38,190 nt of DNA from Coemansia sp. RSA 1804 (taxonomy: Eukaryota; Kickxellomycota; Kickxellomycetes; Kickxellales; Kickxellaceae), in assembly GCA_027578815.1 (NCBI GenBank), contig JANBTH010000072.1, positions 1,957 through 40,146 on the forward strand. The letters are read 5' to 3'. The translations under genes were made by a program, and so were the position numbers. Below are positions 27,662 through 36,900 of this stretch, piece after piece (position 1 is the first letter of the stretch; each line of letters opens with the position of its first letter). The notes under the pieces are model-generated. The model was not told the DNA's origin. It worked only from the letters and a program-made list of their open reading frames with translations, and searched no databases.

Positions 27662-27895
27662 ATGGCAGATTCAAATGCTTCAAAGAGCGAATCGAAAAAG
27701 AAAGCTGAAAAGATCGACATGGAATATGATAAAATACTCGCTCATATAAAGAAGAATGAAATAAAGGTTAAGAAGGTAAAAACCAAAAACGGAAAAGTAT
27801 ATTTTAAAGGCACCCTTGATGGAAAGAATATAGATTTTGATGTCTCTAAATCTAGGGCTAATGATTTTATGCAGAAGGCTGGCATTAAGAAATAA
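27662..27895 (+). CDS. Orphan 77-aa lysine-rich microprotein
   Basis: The ATG is in good context (AAAATGG) and there is a canonical TATA box upstream. The product is very basic and about a quarter lysine, with no signal peptide or cysteine. The N-terminal ~20 residues look disordered. A predicted compact part has KVYFKGTLDGKNIDFDV followed by a helix to the end. It is much more AT-rich than the neighbouring GH20 and BRR2 genes. The TxxGxxNIxF-type segment weakly resembles one in the second orphan gene at 32966-33259, so the two may be distant paralogues. No known family was recognised. AATAAA lies at 28082-28087. Confidence 0.62.
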   Translation: MADSNASKSESKKKAEKIDMEYDKILAHIKKNEIKVKKVKTKNGKVYFKGTLDGKNIDFDVSKSRANDFMQKAGIKK

Positions 27896-28232
27896 AGAGT
27901 CCCAAATGGCCACAAATGAACATAGTTGACAAGATATTATCACTACACGTGCATTTTTAGTTGCACTGCATAGTCTGCTTGTGTGGAATACAGCAAAGTG
28001 CGAACGTAAATGAGCAACATAAATTTACGAGAAAAACGAAAAGGCAGAAATGTTTTCAAATCTTTTTCTATAGTTTATGTGAATAAAGAAGAATGTGGTA
28101 AATTTGTCTAGTAAATGAGTAAACTTCAATATAATAATCGTAACAACGTATGTAAGGAATGTGATACAGCCCAAAGCTTTATTTTCAAAATAAAAGGAAT
28201 ACTATTAAGACTAGGAAAAAGAACCTTGTTGT
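27896..28232. other. Convergent spacer
   Basis: This is a tail-to-tail gap of 337 bp. It contains AATAAA on the plus strand (28082-28087) for the microprotein gene and on the minus strand (28178-28183) for the GH20 gene. Nothing else is seen. Confidence 0.6.
28178..28183 (-). terminator. Poly(A) signal AATAAA, GH20 gene
   Basis: AATAAA on the minus strand, 50 nt past the GH20 stop. Confidence 0.5.
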
Positions 28233-30530
28233 TCAAGGAAGCGCGTTGGAGTAGTGCTTGGCAACGAACGACATCTCACCAGCACATACCTCGCGATCCA
28301 TGACAAAGAAGCCGTCAACCAGACCAGTCATGCTGTTTCCGCTTGCGCTACCAATGTTGCGAATAGGAGCAGTGACAACCATAGTCTCGTTCTGGAGGAG
28401 ATCCCAGCGGGAGTTGTAGTAGTGGACAAAGGTGGTGCGACGCATGTTGTAGAAGACATCGGTCTTTCCAGCAAAGGCAGAGAACGCAATATGCGCCCAC
28501 TCATTGGGCTGCATAATGATATTGGTGTCGTACTGGTGGCCGTCTTGCTCGAAGGTGATGGTAGGCGAGGTGCTGTTGCTGATGAGGAGCTTGCCGTCGC
28601 CGGACTCGAGGATCACGGCGTTGGGAGCCTGGTTTGCGTCGGGCTTGATCCACATGCCAACGGCGTACGGGTAGGCGATGCTCTCAAGCGGAGTGCTGAC
28701 GTAGGAGTTTGCGCTGAGCTGAAGAGCCTTTCCGTAGCCATTGCCAGCATCAACAACCTGGGCGCCGTTGTTCAGCTTGCCGTCGTATCCGTTCTCGGAG
28801 GAATCCTTGGCAGCGCCGTCTTCAAAGTCGTAGCTGATGACGTACTGGCCCTTGGACTCTGGACGGCGGGTCAGAGTGATGCCCGGAATGTTCTCGCGGA
28901 GCTTCTTTGCAAGAGGCGCCCACTTTTCGTAGGAAATCCGGTCGATGTTCTTGGATCCGGCCCACATCTTCTCGCCAAAAGCGCCAACCGCCCTGGAAAC
29001 GCGGTCGTAGAGCTCGACGCGAGTGACAGACTCGCCAAGGAAGTCGTTCCAGTTAGCAAGACCGCCACCGGTGAGCAGGGGCTCGTCGGGGCTGAGGTTG
29101 CGGCTGGTGTTGGTCCTGTCAAGAACATCGAATACCCAGGGCTCCCAGAGCTCGTAGATCTTGCGGTCGTCAATGTAGTCCCAGTACGCAGCAGTGCGAG
29201 GAACCAGGTACGAGTCGGGGGCATTGAGGTTGGAGACCTTGTGGCCGCGCTTGACCAGATCAACAGGGTTGGAGTAAGTCCAGTCCCAGTGGTCGGTGTG
29301 GATGTCGCTGTCAATCTCGATGGTGCCAGGCAGTCTGACGTCAGAGCCCCACATGCGGATGGTGCGGTTGAAGTTGGTGGCAAAGAAGTCGTGGAAGTGG
29401 TTGACGAACTTGCGCGCAAGGTCTCCTCGGGTAGGATCGTACTCGTCGGCACCAATGCTGATCTCGCTGGAGTCGAACCATCCGACAACCTCGGTCCACA
29501 GACCCTCGACAAAGTCCCAGACATCCTGGTTGCCCAGATCCATCCAGTCGCCACGAGCAGTGCCGTTCTGGATAGTCCAGTCGGGATGGAACTTGGTGAA
29601 GCACAGCGAGTGCGCGGGGGTATCGATCTCGGGAATAAGATCCAGACCATGCGCCTTGATGAAGTCCTGGAACTCGCGCAGATCCTGCTTGGTGAACGAC
29701 ACGTCATCGCTGGCGTACTTGGCGTACGTTGGGTTGTCGGATCTCAGACGGAACCCGGTGTACTTGGTGGCCCAGTCGGGCATCAGGTCCTTGACGCGCA
29801 CTGCTGGGTTGTCGTTGTAGTGGTGGTGCAGCGTGTTGAACTTGTAGAACGAGGTCAATGTTGCGTACTCCCTGAGATCAGACATGGGAATTGGCTTGCG
29901 CGCAATGTCCTGCATGAACTTGCGCTCGTTGTAGTTGGGGAAGTCGCGAGCATGGCCGCGGGGCAGCGCGTAGTTGTTCTCGTCGGCGAGAATCAGCATC
30001 TGGAGCAGCGAGCGCGTGCCCCAGAATGCACCGCGGGAGGTGACAGCCTGGATGGAGATACCCTTGTTGTCGATGTCAAGGAGGTAGCCCTCGTGGTTGA
30101 GGCTCGGGTCAGAGGCCTCGGCACCAAGCGTCAGGTAGATATCGTCCTTGGAGTAATCGCTAGAAACAACAACCTCGACATCGAATCCGGTTGCCTCCTT
30201 GATGTCGCTCTGGAAGCTGGCAGCGTACTGCTTGAGGTTCGACGGGTTGGCCATGAATGTGTTGCCGGCATCGAGGGAGCCGCCCTCGGCGTATGCGGGA
30301 TCAACGACGATTCTGGTCGTCTTCTGGAGCGTCCACTCGTCCTTGGAGCCAGTCCATTCCTGGAGACTCGGGATGACGAAGGGAGTCGGGTTAGGCTGGC
30401 CCCGCTTAACAACGCACTTTGTTGGCGTGGCAGCGGCGGTGGTCGTGCTTGCAGGGACAGGGTTTGCGGAAACGCAGAAGACGCTTGAAGCAGCAAGCGC
30501 CGCAAGGAGAACAACACCCACACGTCTCAT
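28233..30530 (-). CDS. Secreted GH20 beta-N-acetylhexosaminidase with C-terminal LamG-like domain
   Basis: This 765-aa exported enzyme starts at ATG 30530. The signal peptide covers residues 1-22. An N-terminal alpha/beta GH20b-type domain (about 55-185) precedes the GH20 barrel. Barrel motifs are ARDFPNYNERKFMQDIARK (194-212), KFNTLHHHYNDN (230-241), LIPEIDTPAH (298-307) and the catalytic acid pair Asp362-Glu363 in ISIGADEYD. GH20 enzymes remove terminal N-acetylhexosamine from chitin fragments or glycans by substrate-assisted catalysis. The usual GGDE is GADE here. The tail (about 580-760) looks like a laminin-G/concanavalin-A-like beta sandwich, which could bind sugar. NxS/T sites are present. 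It resembles the dispersin B/lacto-N-biosidase branch more than classical fungal hexosaminidases, but that is tentative. Confidence 0.88.
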   Translation of the reverse strand: MRRVGVVLLAALAASSVFCVSANPVPASTTTAAATPTKCVVKRGQPNPTPFVIPSLQEWTGSKDEWTLQKTTRIVVDPAYAEGGSLDAGNTFMANPSNLKQYAASFQSDIKEATGFDVEVVVSSDYSKDDIYLTLGAEASDPSLNHEGYLLDIDNKGISIQAVTSRGAFWGTRSLLQMLILADENNYALPRGHARDFPNYNERKFMQDIARKPIPMSDLREYATLTSFYKFNTLHHHYNDNPAVRVKDLMPDWATKYTGFRLRSDNPTYAKYASDDVSFTKQDLREFQDFIKAHGLDLIPEIDTPAHSLCFTKFHPDWTIQNGTARGDWMDLGNQDVWDFVEGLWTEVVGWFDSSEISIGADEYDPTRGDLARKFVNHFHDFFATNFNRTIRMWGSDVRLPGTIEIDSDIHTDHWDWTYSNPVDLVKRGHKVSNLNAPDSYLVPRTAAYWDYIDDRKIYELWEPWVFDVLDRTNTSRNLSPDEPLLTGGGLANWNDFLGESVTRVELYDRVSRAVGAFGEKMWAGSKNIDRISYEKWAPLAKKLRENIPGITLTRRPESKGQYVISYDFEDGAAKDSSENGYDGKLNNGAQVVDAGNGYGKALQLSANSYVSTPLESIAYPYAVGMWIKPDANQAPNAVILESGDGKLLISNSTSPTITFEQDGHQYDTNIIMQPNEWAHIAFSAFAGKTDVFYNMRRTTFVHYYNSRWDLLQNETMVVTAPIRNIGSASGNSMTGLVDGFFVMDREVCAGEMSFVAKHYSNALP

Positions 30531-30911
30531 TTCAATGGAGTAAGAGAGGGTTGTGTTGGCGGACTTTTAGAAGAATTAGTTATATACGGATAATAGAGAG
30601 AATACACAGGTACTAAGGCGAATGCGCTATAACACCTGCCGACTATAGCAAGAATAGTAAAAAAAACTAGGAGGTAATAGGGAGGAATAAGGTTTGTTGA
30701 CAATAACACGCAAACTAGGGGAGAATTGGAAAGCGTTTTTTGTGTGGCGAAATGTCGTTCTTTTATATACCCAGGCCCGTTTATCGGCATAGCCGTTTTT
30801 CTCCTTTTTATTTTGGCTTGCGTCCAAGTATCTGGTAAATGTTTGCAGTATTTCCTTTTTCTCCATTCATCACCTAGCAATTATCAAGAACGCAAATAAC
30901 CACGGAATTCA
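30531..30911. promoter_or_regulatory. Divergent promoter region, GH20 and membrane microprotein
   Basis: This 381-bp region lies between two divergent starts. TATATAA on the minus strand at 30580-30586 lies 50 nt upstream of the GH20 ATG. No clear TATA was seen near the plus-strand start. Confidence 0.5.
30580..30586 (-). promoter_or_regulatory. TATA box, GH20 gene
   Basis: TATATAA on the minus strand, 50 nt upstream of ATG 30530. Confidence 0.5.
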
Positions 30912-31180
30912 ATGGCCAAGATGAAAGTAGGAAAACCCCGTGGGCAGCAAATTGCTAGCAATGGAGGCGATCCTTCATACCAGCAGAACTATTTTGCTCA
31001 GTATGTTTTTTTGCATATTTGGTCGGTGCTTGTGCGTGCATGTGCGAGGAGATGCGCTGTGTTTTTTGCTGCGTCCAACGGAATAGAAGCAGATAGCTCA
31101 GGTTCCCACCCATCCTCATTTTTCTTGGCTATTATGCACCTGTATTCTACTTTGTGGCAATCCCTATGCTTTATGCATAA
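30912..31180 (+). CDS. Candidate 55-aa single-pass membrane microprotein, two exons
   Basis: Exon 1 runs from ATG 30912 to 31000 and exon 2 from 31102 to the TAA at 31178-31180. The 101-nt intron has a strong donor GTATGT and acceptor GCTCAG. Splicing preserves the frame and swaps a meaningless read-through for a coherent hydrophobic tail. The protein has a basic, Gly/Gln-rich N-terminus of about 30 residues (MAKMKVGKPRGQQ) followed by FPPILIFLGYYAPVFYFVA, one clear membrane span ending close to the C-terminus. That is the layout of a tail-anchored protein or a small subunit of a membrane complex. AATAAA follows 29 nt past the stop (31210-31215). No family was recognised. The splice is inferred, not observed. 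Confidence 0.55.
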
Positions 31181-32070
31181 AAACGGCATATCTTTATTCC
31201 AATCTCCTTAATAAAGGTAGCTTTACTGTTCTACTATCTCGTATGTTCATCTTCTTCTTCCCAGTTGCGGCCTATTTTGAGGAAGATTTTCATACATTTT
31301 CACTAGTATTGCGGAATTGACGTAGAAGATTGTCATGTGGGTTTTCTTTCCTTGCAGAAGGTTCTAAACCGTTTCTTCTTTGTAGTGTTTTCTTACTCAC
31401 CAATCACGGGCGAATAATCGGGCATTCCCTCTGCAGCTCTGAAACCTTGTAAAAGTAAAAAATCTTGTCCGGTTTCCATGTAATAAACCAGAAATATTGA
31501 CATTATAACAAAATCATTGGACGATATGAGTAGATCGCTTACCGTCACATGTTCATCATCAAGACATTGCCCTAGTTTGTTATTGTTTTTTGGTTACTTT
31601 CTGCCTAGTAATGAAAAAAGTAAAACGTTCATGGGCCGATTTGCACTGGGTTTGCGAGTGTGTACTGTGAAGCGAGAATGAACAAGAAGAACATATGGAA
31701 ATGTTTAGGCTGTATCCTTTCTTCCCCTCCTCCGCTGGATCAACAAGAGAATTCAGGAGAATCTCTTGTTTGCACTATTATACACTATGTTGTCTATCAC
31801 TTTACGGAATTTGCCAGAACCGCCCGTTGTGCTTTGGAGGGGCATATGATATACTTTACGTATTCCAAATCGATTGATTGTATTTGCCAAACCAACATGT
31901 AAATCTTCTGAGAGTCATTAAACCAAAGATAAACACGTTTTCTGATAGCAAGAGATTGCTTTTATTATTATTATTGTAAGCTGCAGCAACCTTGTGGTTG
32001 TTGTTGTTGGAAGAAGAAGAAGAAGGAAATGTTTATCTTTATGCAAGGCAGCATGTGCTTCACTTCCGAG
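31181..32070. other. Spacer with no supported gene
   Basis: AT-rich, 890 bp. A 74-codon ATG frame at 31678-31902 has no recognisable feature. A TTA run near 31962-31973 overlaps a minus-strand AATAAA (31961-31966) for the next gene. GTT and GAA runs lie at 31997-32024. Confidence 0.55.
31997..32024. repeat. Adjacent (GTT)4 and (GAA)5 microsatellites
   Basis: GTT x4 (31997-32008) then GAA x5 (32010-32024), in the 3' region of the minus-strand secreted protein gene. Confidence 0.9.
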
Positions 32071-32436
32071 CTATTGCCCGAAAAACTGCTGCAACGAATT
32101 GGAATAGGATTGTCTGATACGTATGACAACGTAGTCAAGATTATCAACACCGGCCGTGTCGTTTATAGCATCGGAACGAACTGCATTGATGTTTGACAAA
32201 AGCGCAAACAATGCATCCCGATACTGAGATGTTTCCACAGAACTGCTCAGTCTGGCAGAAATCCGCCAGTCTCCAAGAAACATGGCCAGTTTCCCGTAAA
32301 TAATGCGCTCATCCATCGATCCTGTTTTGACCTGGGACAGTTTTTGAATCATCGCGTATACGCCCACCTTTTGGGGAAACGTCCATGCCAGACTGAATCC
32401 AACAAGCGTAAGAATTGCCAAAATATTCAGCCTCAT
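32071..32436 (-). CDS. Small secreted protein, unknown family
   Basis: This 121-aa product starts at ATG 32436. A typical signal peptide covers residues 1-17 (MRLNILAILTLVGFSLA). The mature part is about 104 residues, predicted mainly helical, with no cysteine and one NDT glycosylation site. Poly(A) signal AATAAA lies about 105 nt past the stop. No family was recognised. It is the second small secreted-protein gene in this 6-kb stretch. Confidence 0.6.
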   Translation of the reverse strand: MRLNILAILTLVGFSLAWTFPQKVGVYAMIQKLSQVKTGSMDERIIYGKLAMFLGDWRISARLSSSVETSQYRDALFALLSNINAVRSDAINDTAGVDNLDYVVIRIRQSYSNSLQQFFGQ

Positions 32437-32965
32437 TTTAGTAGTTGTTGTATGCCGCTAGAATAAACAAAAAAAGCGAAAACATAAACTATTTTCTAAT
32501 AATTAAATGTGGATAAGAAAGTTTATGAAGTTCAACTAGGTACCGTTAGGAGAGACAAGAGAATTGCCTCTGAATAGCCCGCCATATATCGTCTATCTGT
32601 TGCTATTCAGGGAACCAGATAAAACAATAGTGGAGCATGGCGAGTTGGCAAACTCTTCTCATATGTGCCTATTGATTCACACGATAGAATAAACGAGTTC
32701 TTTCTAGCAACCAAATAAAAAAGACAGTAGAGCAAGTCTTTTCACGTGAAGCATAGAAATGTGGAGCAAAAATGAAAAAATGGGTGTGCGGGGGTTGGAT
32801 AACACACTTTGAAAGAGATTCTGTAGTTACCTGGTACTGTTATTTATTAATAAACAAAAAAGATTTAGCAATGTGGACAAACACTAGCAGTGCTTTTGCT
32901 CATATCAACCAACTAAAAGCTACAACCTTACAATCTGAATCTAGCTCAACACAATATTCTCCAGC
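32437..32965. other. Spacer
   Basis: 530 bp, AT-rich, with no supported gene. A 65-codon plus frame from ATG 32772 is featureless. Confidence 0.55.
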
Positions 32966-33259
32966 CTAATCTTTTGTGTTTTTAATTGCTTCTTTACCTT
33001 TCTTAATCCCTCTTTCAATGGCATCAACATATTTATTTTTAATTGGGATATTCTTTTCACCATTTCTTGTTTTAATTTTATAAGTAGTCGTCTTTTCATC
33101 ACTACTGAGCTTTTTGGGTTTAAACCCGTTTTTAACCCAAGCCCGCCCTTTTAACTCATAATCATCGTTGCCAATAGCCATGTTTTTAGAATTAGTCTCA
33201 TTATTTAGCTTTTTATACTTGCCATTACTCTTGCGAAATTTCTTTACTAGAGACAACAT
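32966..33259 (-). CDS. Orphan 97-aa lysine-rich microprotein
   Basis: Starts at ATG 33259. The product is basic and rich in Lys and Asn, without signal peptide, cysteine or membrane span. The middle reads KGRAWVKNGFKPKKL, then TYKIKTRNGEKNIPIKN and a basic helix to the end. Base composition is strongly AT-rich compared with adjacent BRR2. The TxNGxKNIxI segment resembles TLDGKNIDF of the 77-aa microprotein at 27662-27895, suggesting distant kinship. No known family was recognised. A possible TATA (TATATAA, minus strand) lies at 33378-33384. Confidence 0.58.
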   Translation of the reverse strand: MLSLVKKFRKSNGKYKKLNNETNSKNMAIGNDDYELKGRAWVKNGFKPKKLSSDEKTTTYKIKTRNGEKNIPIKNKYVDAIERGIKKGKEAIKNTKD

Positions 33260-33617
33260 TGTTGGATGCAGGGGTCTACTTTAGTAACTGTTCAATAAAA
33301 TAGAGAATTAAAATATGAGGGGGAATGTAGAGAATTTGCAAAACAATGAGAAATGCCAGACATGCTCTTCTTGCTTCTTATATAGTTATATACATTTCTA
33401 GTATTCAGTTTTTATTTCTCTTGTCATATTTTATACAATTCACTGAGATTCCGCTATATTGCTTCAGATGCAAAAGACATTTGTCTTGAAAGAACAAAGT
33501 CATTATTTGTTCTTTTATTCCATTTGCCCTTTTAATATTCTTTATATATAAAGATGTAAAGACTGATGGGTGTCTTTTTCTTTGTCAATTAAATATTTAT
33601 TTTGTGTTCTATGTAAT
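33260..33617. promoter_or_regulatory. Divergent spacer with palindromic TATA
   Basis: CTTTATATATAAAG at 33540-33553 is a perfect 14-bp palindrome with a TATA box on each strand. On the plus strand it would start transcripts just upstream of the small frame at 33618, so the BRR2 leader probably begins near 33575. Confidence 0.5.
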
Positions 33618-33740
33618 ATGACATTTCAACCATTTGAGCAATACGAAAAGGTGAAAGCGGTGGTGATCCACGATCAAATCAATGACAAGATCAAGTCTGG
33701 TAAGAAAAACATTACCAGCTTTTTTTTCGATTGTTGTTGA
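33618..33740 (+). CDS. 40-aa upstream ORF in the BRR2 leader, splice-competent
   Basis: The ATG frame encodes 40 residues beginning MTFQPFEQYEKVKAVVIHD. A consensus donor GGTAAGA occurs after codon 27 (intron from 33700). Acceptor-like sites lie at 33763 (TTGTAG), 33866 (CTTTCCAG) and 33907 (TACACAG). None puts this exon in frame with BRR2, because the BRR2 frame has TAG just before its ATG. It is therefore either a regulatory uORF or the first exon of a separate small product. Codon content looks more protein-like than the surrounding spacer. No family was recognised. Confidence 0.35.
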   Translation: MTFQPFEQYEKVKAVVIHDQINDKIKSGKKNITSFFFDCC

Positions 33741-33913
33741 GAAATTGCATGAACGCGTTGTAGACTTTTTTCACTCACCTTTTGTTGCATTTCTTCAACC
33801 TCCTCTTGCCACTCTTTCTTTTTACCAATTATTTTCTGTTTAATTCACAATTAGCCTACTTTCCAGACTAATTAAAACTCTCCTCTTGATATTATATTTA
33901 TACACAGTAGAAA

Positions 33914-36900
33914 ATGGCAGAGGAATTCACAGAAGAGCACAAGAAGCTGTACCAGTATGCAGGGAATTCGAATCTTGTTCTCCCGTCGGACCGCACAAAG
34001 ACATCGGCGGGGCGCCGAGGCGAGCGGGGCAAGGATATGGAGTCACTGTGGGGCAAAATAGATCCACACGAGATGGGAGCACAAGTCCGACCAGACGCAA
34101 CAGCGCCAAAAAAGACCAGCAACAAAACCAAAACCAATAAGCAAAAGGAGGAAACGAGGGAGATGGAACTTGCCCAAGAGCGTAAGCGTAATCGCAGGGA
34201 GCAGCGTGCACTTCGTACAAACTACGGGTACTCGAGCATCCTTGCGGCCACCGAGGATATCGAGGGCGTGTATAGACCGCGCACGCAGGAGACGCGCAGG
34301 ATCTGGGAGCTCATACTTGCCCAGTCGCGACAGTACTTGGGCGACCAGGCGCCCGAGGTGCTCATGTCGGCCGCAGACGAAGCGCTATTGCTTTTGAAGA
34401 ACGAGGAGATGAGGGAGGGGGACAAGAAGCGGGAGATCGAGTCTGTGTTTGGCACCAAGGTGAACGAGGTCGAGTTCTCCAGATACGTGCAGCTTGCGCG
34501 GCAGATCACCGACTATAATGTGGATGAGGAGGATGGAAGCGGCGCAGCACTCCCCACGGGAAGCGAGGCGATTGACGTGGATGAGTCGGGCGTTGCTGTT
34601 GTGTTCGGCGGCAGTGACGGTGACGAGGACGAAGATGATGAGATGGTGGGCGAAGGAGTGGGTGGACGTGGCAATGGCGGCGGCGGCACTACCAGCTATG
34701 TGGTTGATAGCGCAGAAAGCGACGAGGAGAGCGAAGAGGACGAGGAGACAGCGCGTGTCCAGGCGGACGGCTTGACAGAAGCTGGTGTCGATGGTAATGG
34801 TGTGGCACACAGAGCCGAAGCCGACGGCGATGACGAGGCCGGAGGATACCGCACAGTGATCCACGGATACAGCGAGAAGAACGCCAAGAGGTTGAACCAA
34901 CGCAACGAGGAGCGCGCCAGACTATCGGCACTTTCTGCAGCAGCCAAACCCACAACCGTGAGCTTCGGAGCACACGATGCTGACGCGATGGATACCACGG
35001 ACCAGACGCCAAATACGGTATCTGGCGACGAGCTTGATAAAGACGCTGCCGTTTCTAGTGGAAAGCTGGATGCGCGCAGTGTAGATGCGTTTTGGCTGCA
35101 GCGCCGGGTAGGCAAGCACTACACGGATCCCGTGGTTGTGCAGGAAAAGACGCGCGACGCAACGCGTCTCCTATCAAACAGAAAGATAGCGCTCGGGGAG
35201 CTGGAGAACGATCTTGCAGAACTGTTCGATTACGAGCACTTTGACACCGTCCAGATTCTTGTGAGCAACAAGGATCTGATTGTCTGGTGCATGCGGTTGG
35301 CACGCGCAGAGGCCGAGGATGACACAGAGCAGCTGGAAGAGATTCAGGAGGAGATGCGCGAACTTGGGCTCTCTTGGATCATTGCGCTGCGAAACGGCGA
35401 GGATGATAACAAGGCGTTGGCAGGGCAGAAAGCAGCGGCTAAAACCAGCACCACCGACGCAGGCACAAAACCAAAGGCCGAGTCGGATTTGAAAACGGCG
35501 ATTGTTTCCGAACCAGCAACCACGTACATGCCAACGCAAAAGATCAACCTGTTGGAGCTGGCGTTTGCGCAGGGCGGGCACCTGATGACCAACGAAAAGT
35601 GGATCCCGCCAAAGGGAGCAGTCAAGGTGGTGATGAACGGATACGAGGAGATTCGAGTGCCGGCGCCCGAAAAGCTGCCGCCCGTGGGCGATGACGAGCA
35701 GCTAGTGCAGATCAGCAGCAGTCTGCCCGACTGGGCGCAGGCAGCATTCGCCAACCACACCGAGCTCAACCGCGTGCAGAGCCGTGTGTTTCCTGCCGCA
35801 TTCGAGTCCGACGACAACATGCTTATTTGCGCACCCACTGGCGCAGGCAAAACGAACTGTGCAGCACTGACGATGCTGCGCACGATCGGACAGTTCCGCG
35901 ACCCAGAATCGGGCCACGTCGATTTGGACGGCTTCAAGATGGTGTACATTGCGCCAATGAAGGCGCTGGTGGCGGAGATGGCCGGATCCTTTGGCAAACG
36001 ACTCGCGCCGCTCGGGCTCAAGGTCGCGGAGCTCACAGGCGACTCGCAGCTGACGAAGCAGCAGATCGCAGAGACGCATCTCATTGTCACGACGCCCGAG
36101 AAGTGGGACGTCATCACCCGCAAGGGCGGCGAGGGGAGCTACACGGCGCTTGTGCGGCTGGTGATAATTGACGAGATCCATCTTCTGCACGACGACCGCG
36201 GGCCTGTGCTTGAGTCGCTTGTGTGCCGACTGCTGCGTACGCAGGAGCAGACGCAGGAGCGTGTGCGGCTGGTTGGCCTCAGTGCAACGCTGCCGAACTA
36301 CGAGGACGTGGCGGCGTTTCTTCGCGTGCCACGGGACCGCGGCCTGTTCCACTTTGACGCGCGGTTCCGGCCTTGTCCGCTGCAGCAGGAGTTCGTAGGC
36401 ATCACGGAGAAGAAGCACATCAAGCGGCTGGAGCGCATGGACCAGGTGTGCTACGACAAGATCCAGCGCCACGGCGGACAGAGCCAGGTGCTGGTGTTTG
36501 TGCATTCGCGGAAGGAGACAGTGCGCACGGCGCAGAGGTTGCGCGACATGGCGGTCGAGGCAGGGAAGACCGATATGTTTGTGAAGTCTGGCAGCGCGAG
36601 CAGCGAGATCCTGCGCGAGGAGGCGGATGCCACCAAGGACAAGGGGCTGCGCGATCTGCTTCCGTTCGGGTTCGGGTGCCATCACGCCGGTATGTCGCGC
36701 ACCGACCGGCGGCTGATCGAGGACTTGTTTGCCGACGGACACGTGAAGGTTCTGGTATCGACAGCCACCCTGGCGTGGGGTGTCAATCTGCCGGCGCACA
36801 CTGTGATCATCAAGGGAACGCAGGTGTATAGTCCCGAGAAGGGATGCTGGAGCGAGCTGTCTCCGCAGGACGTGCTGCAGATGCTGGGCCGTGCGGGTCG

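Noticed and set aside
28254..30488. 744-codon plus-strand frame opposite the GH20 gene
   Set aside because: Shadow of the strongly biased GH20 codons; the minus strand has signal peptide, catalytic motifs and a TATA box.
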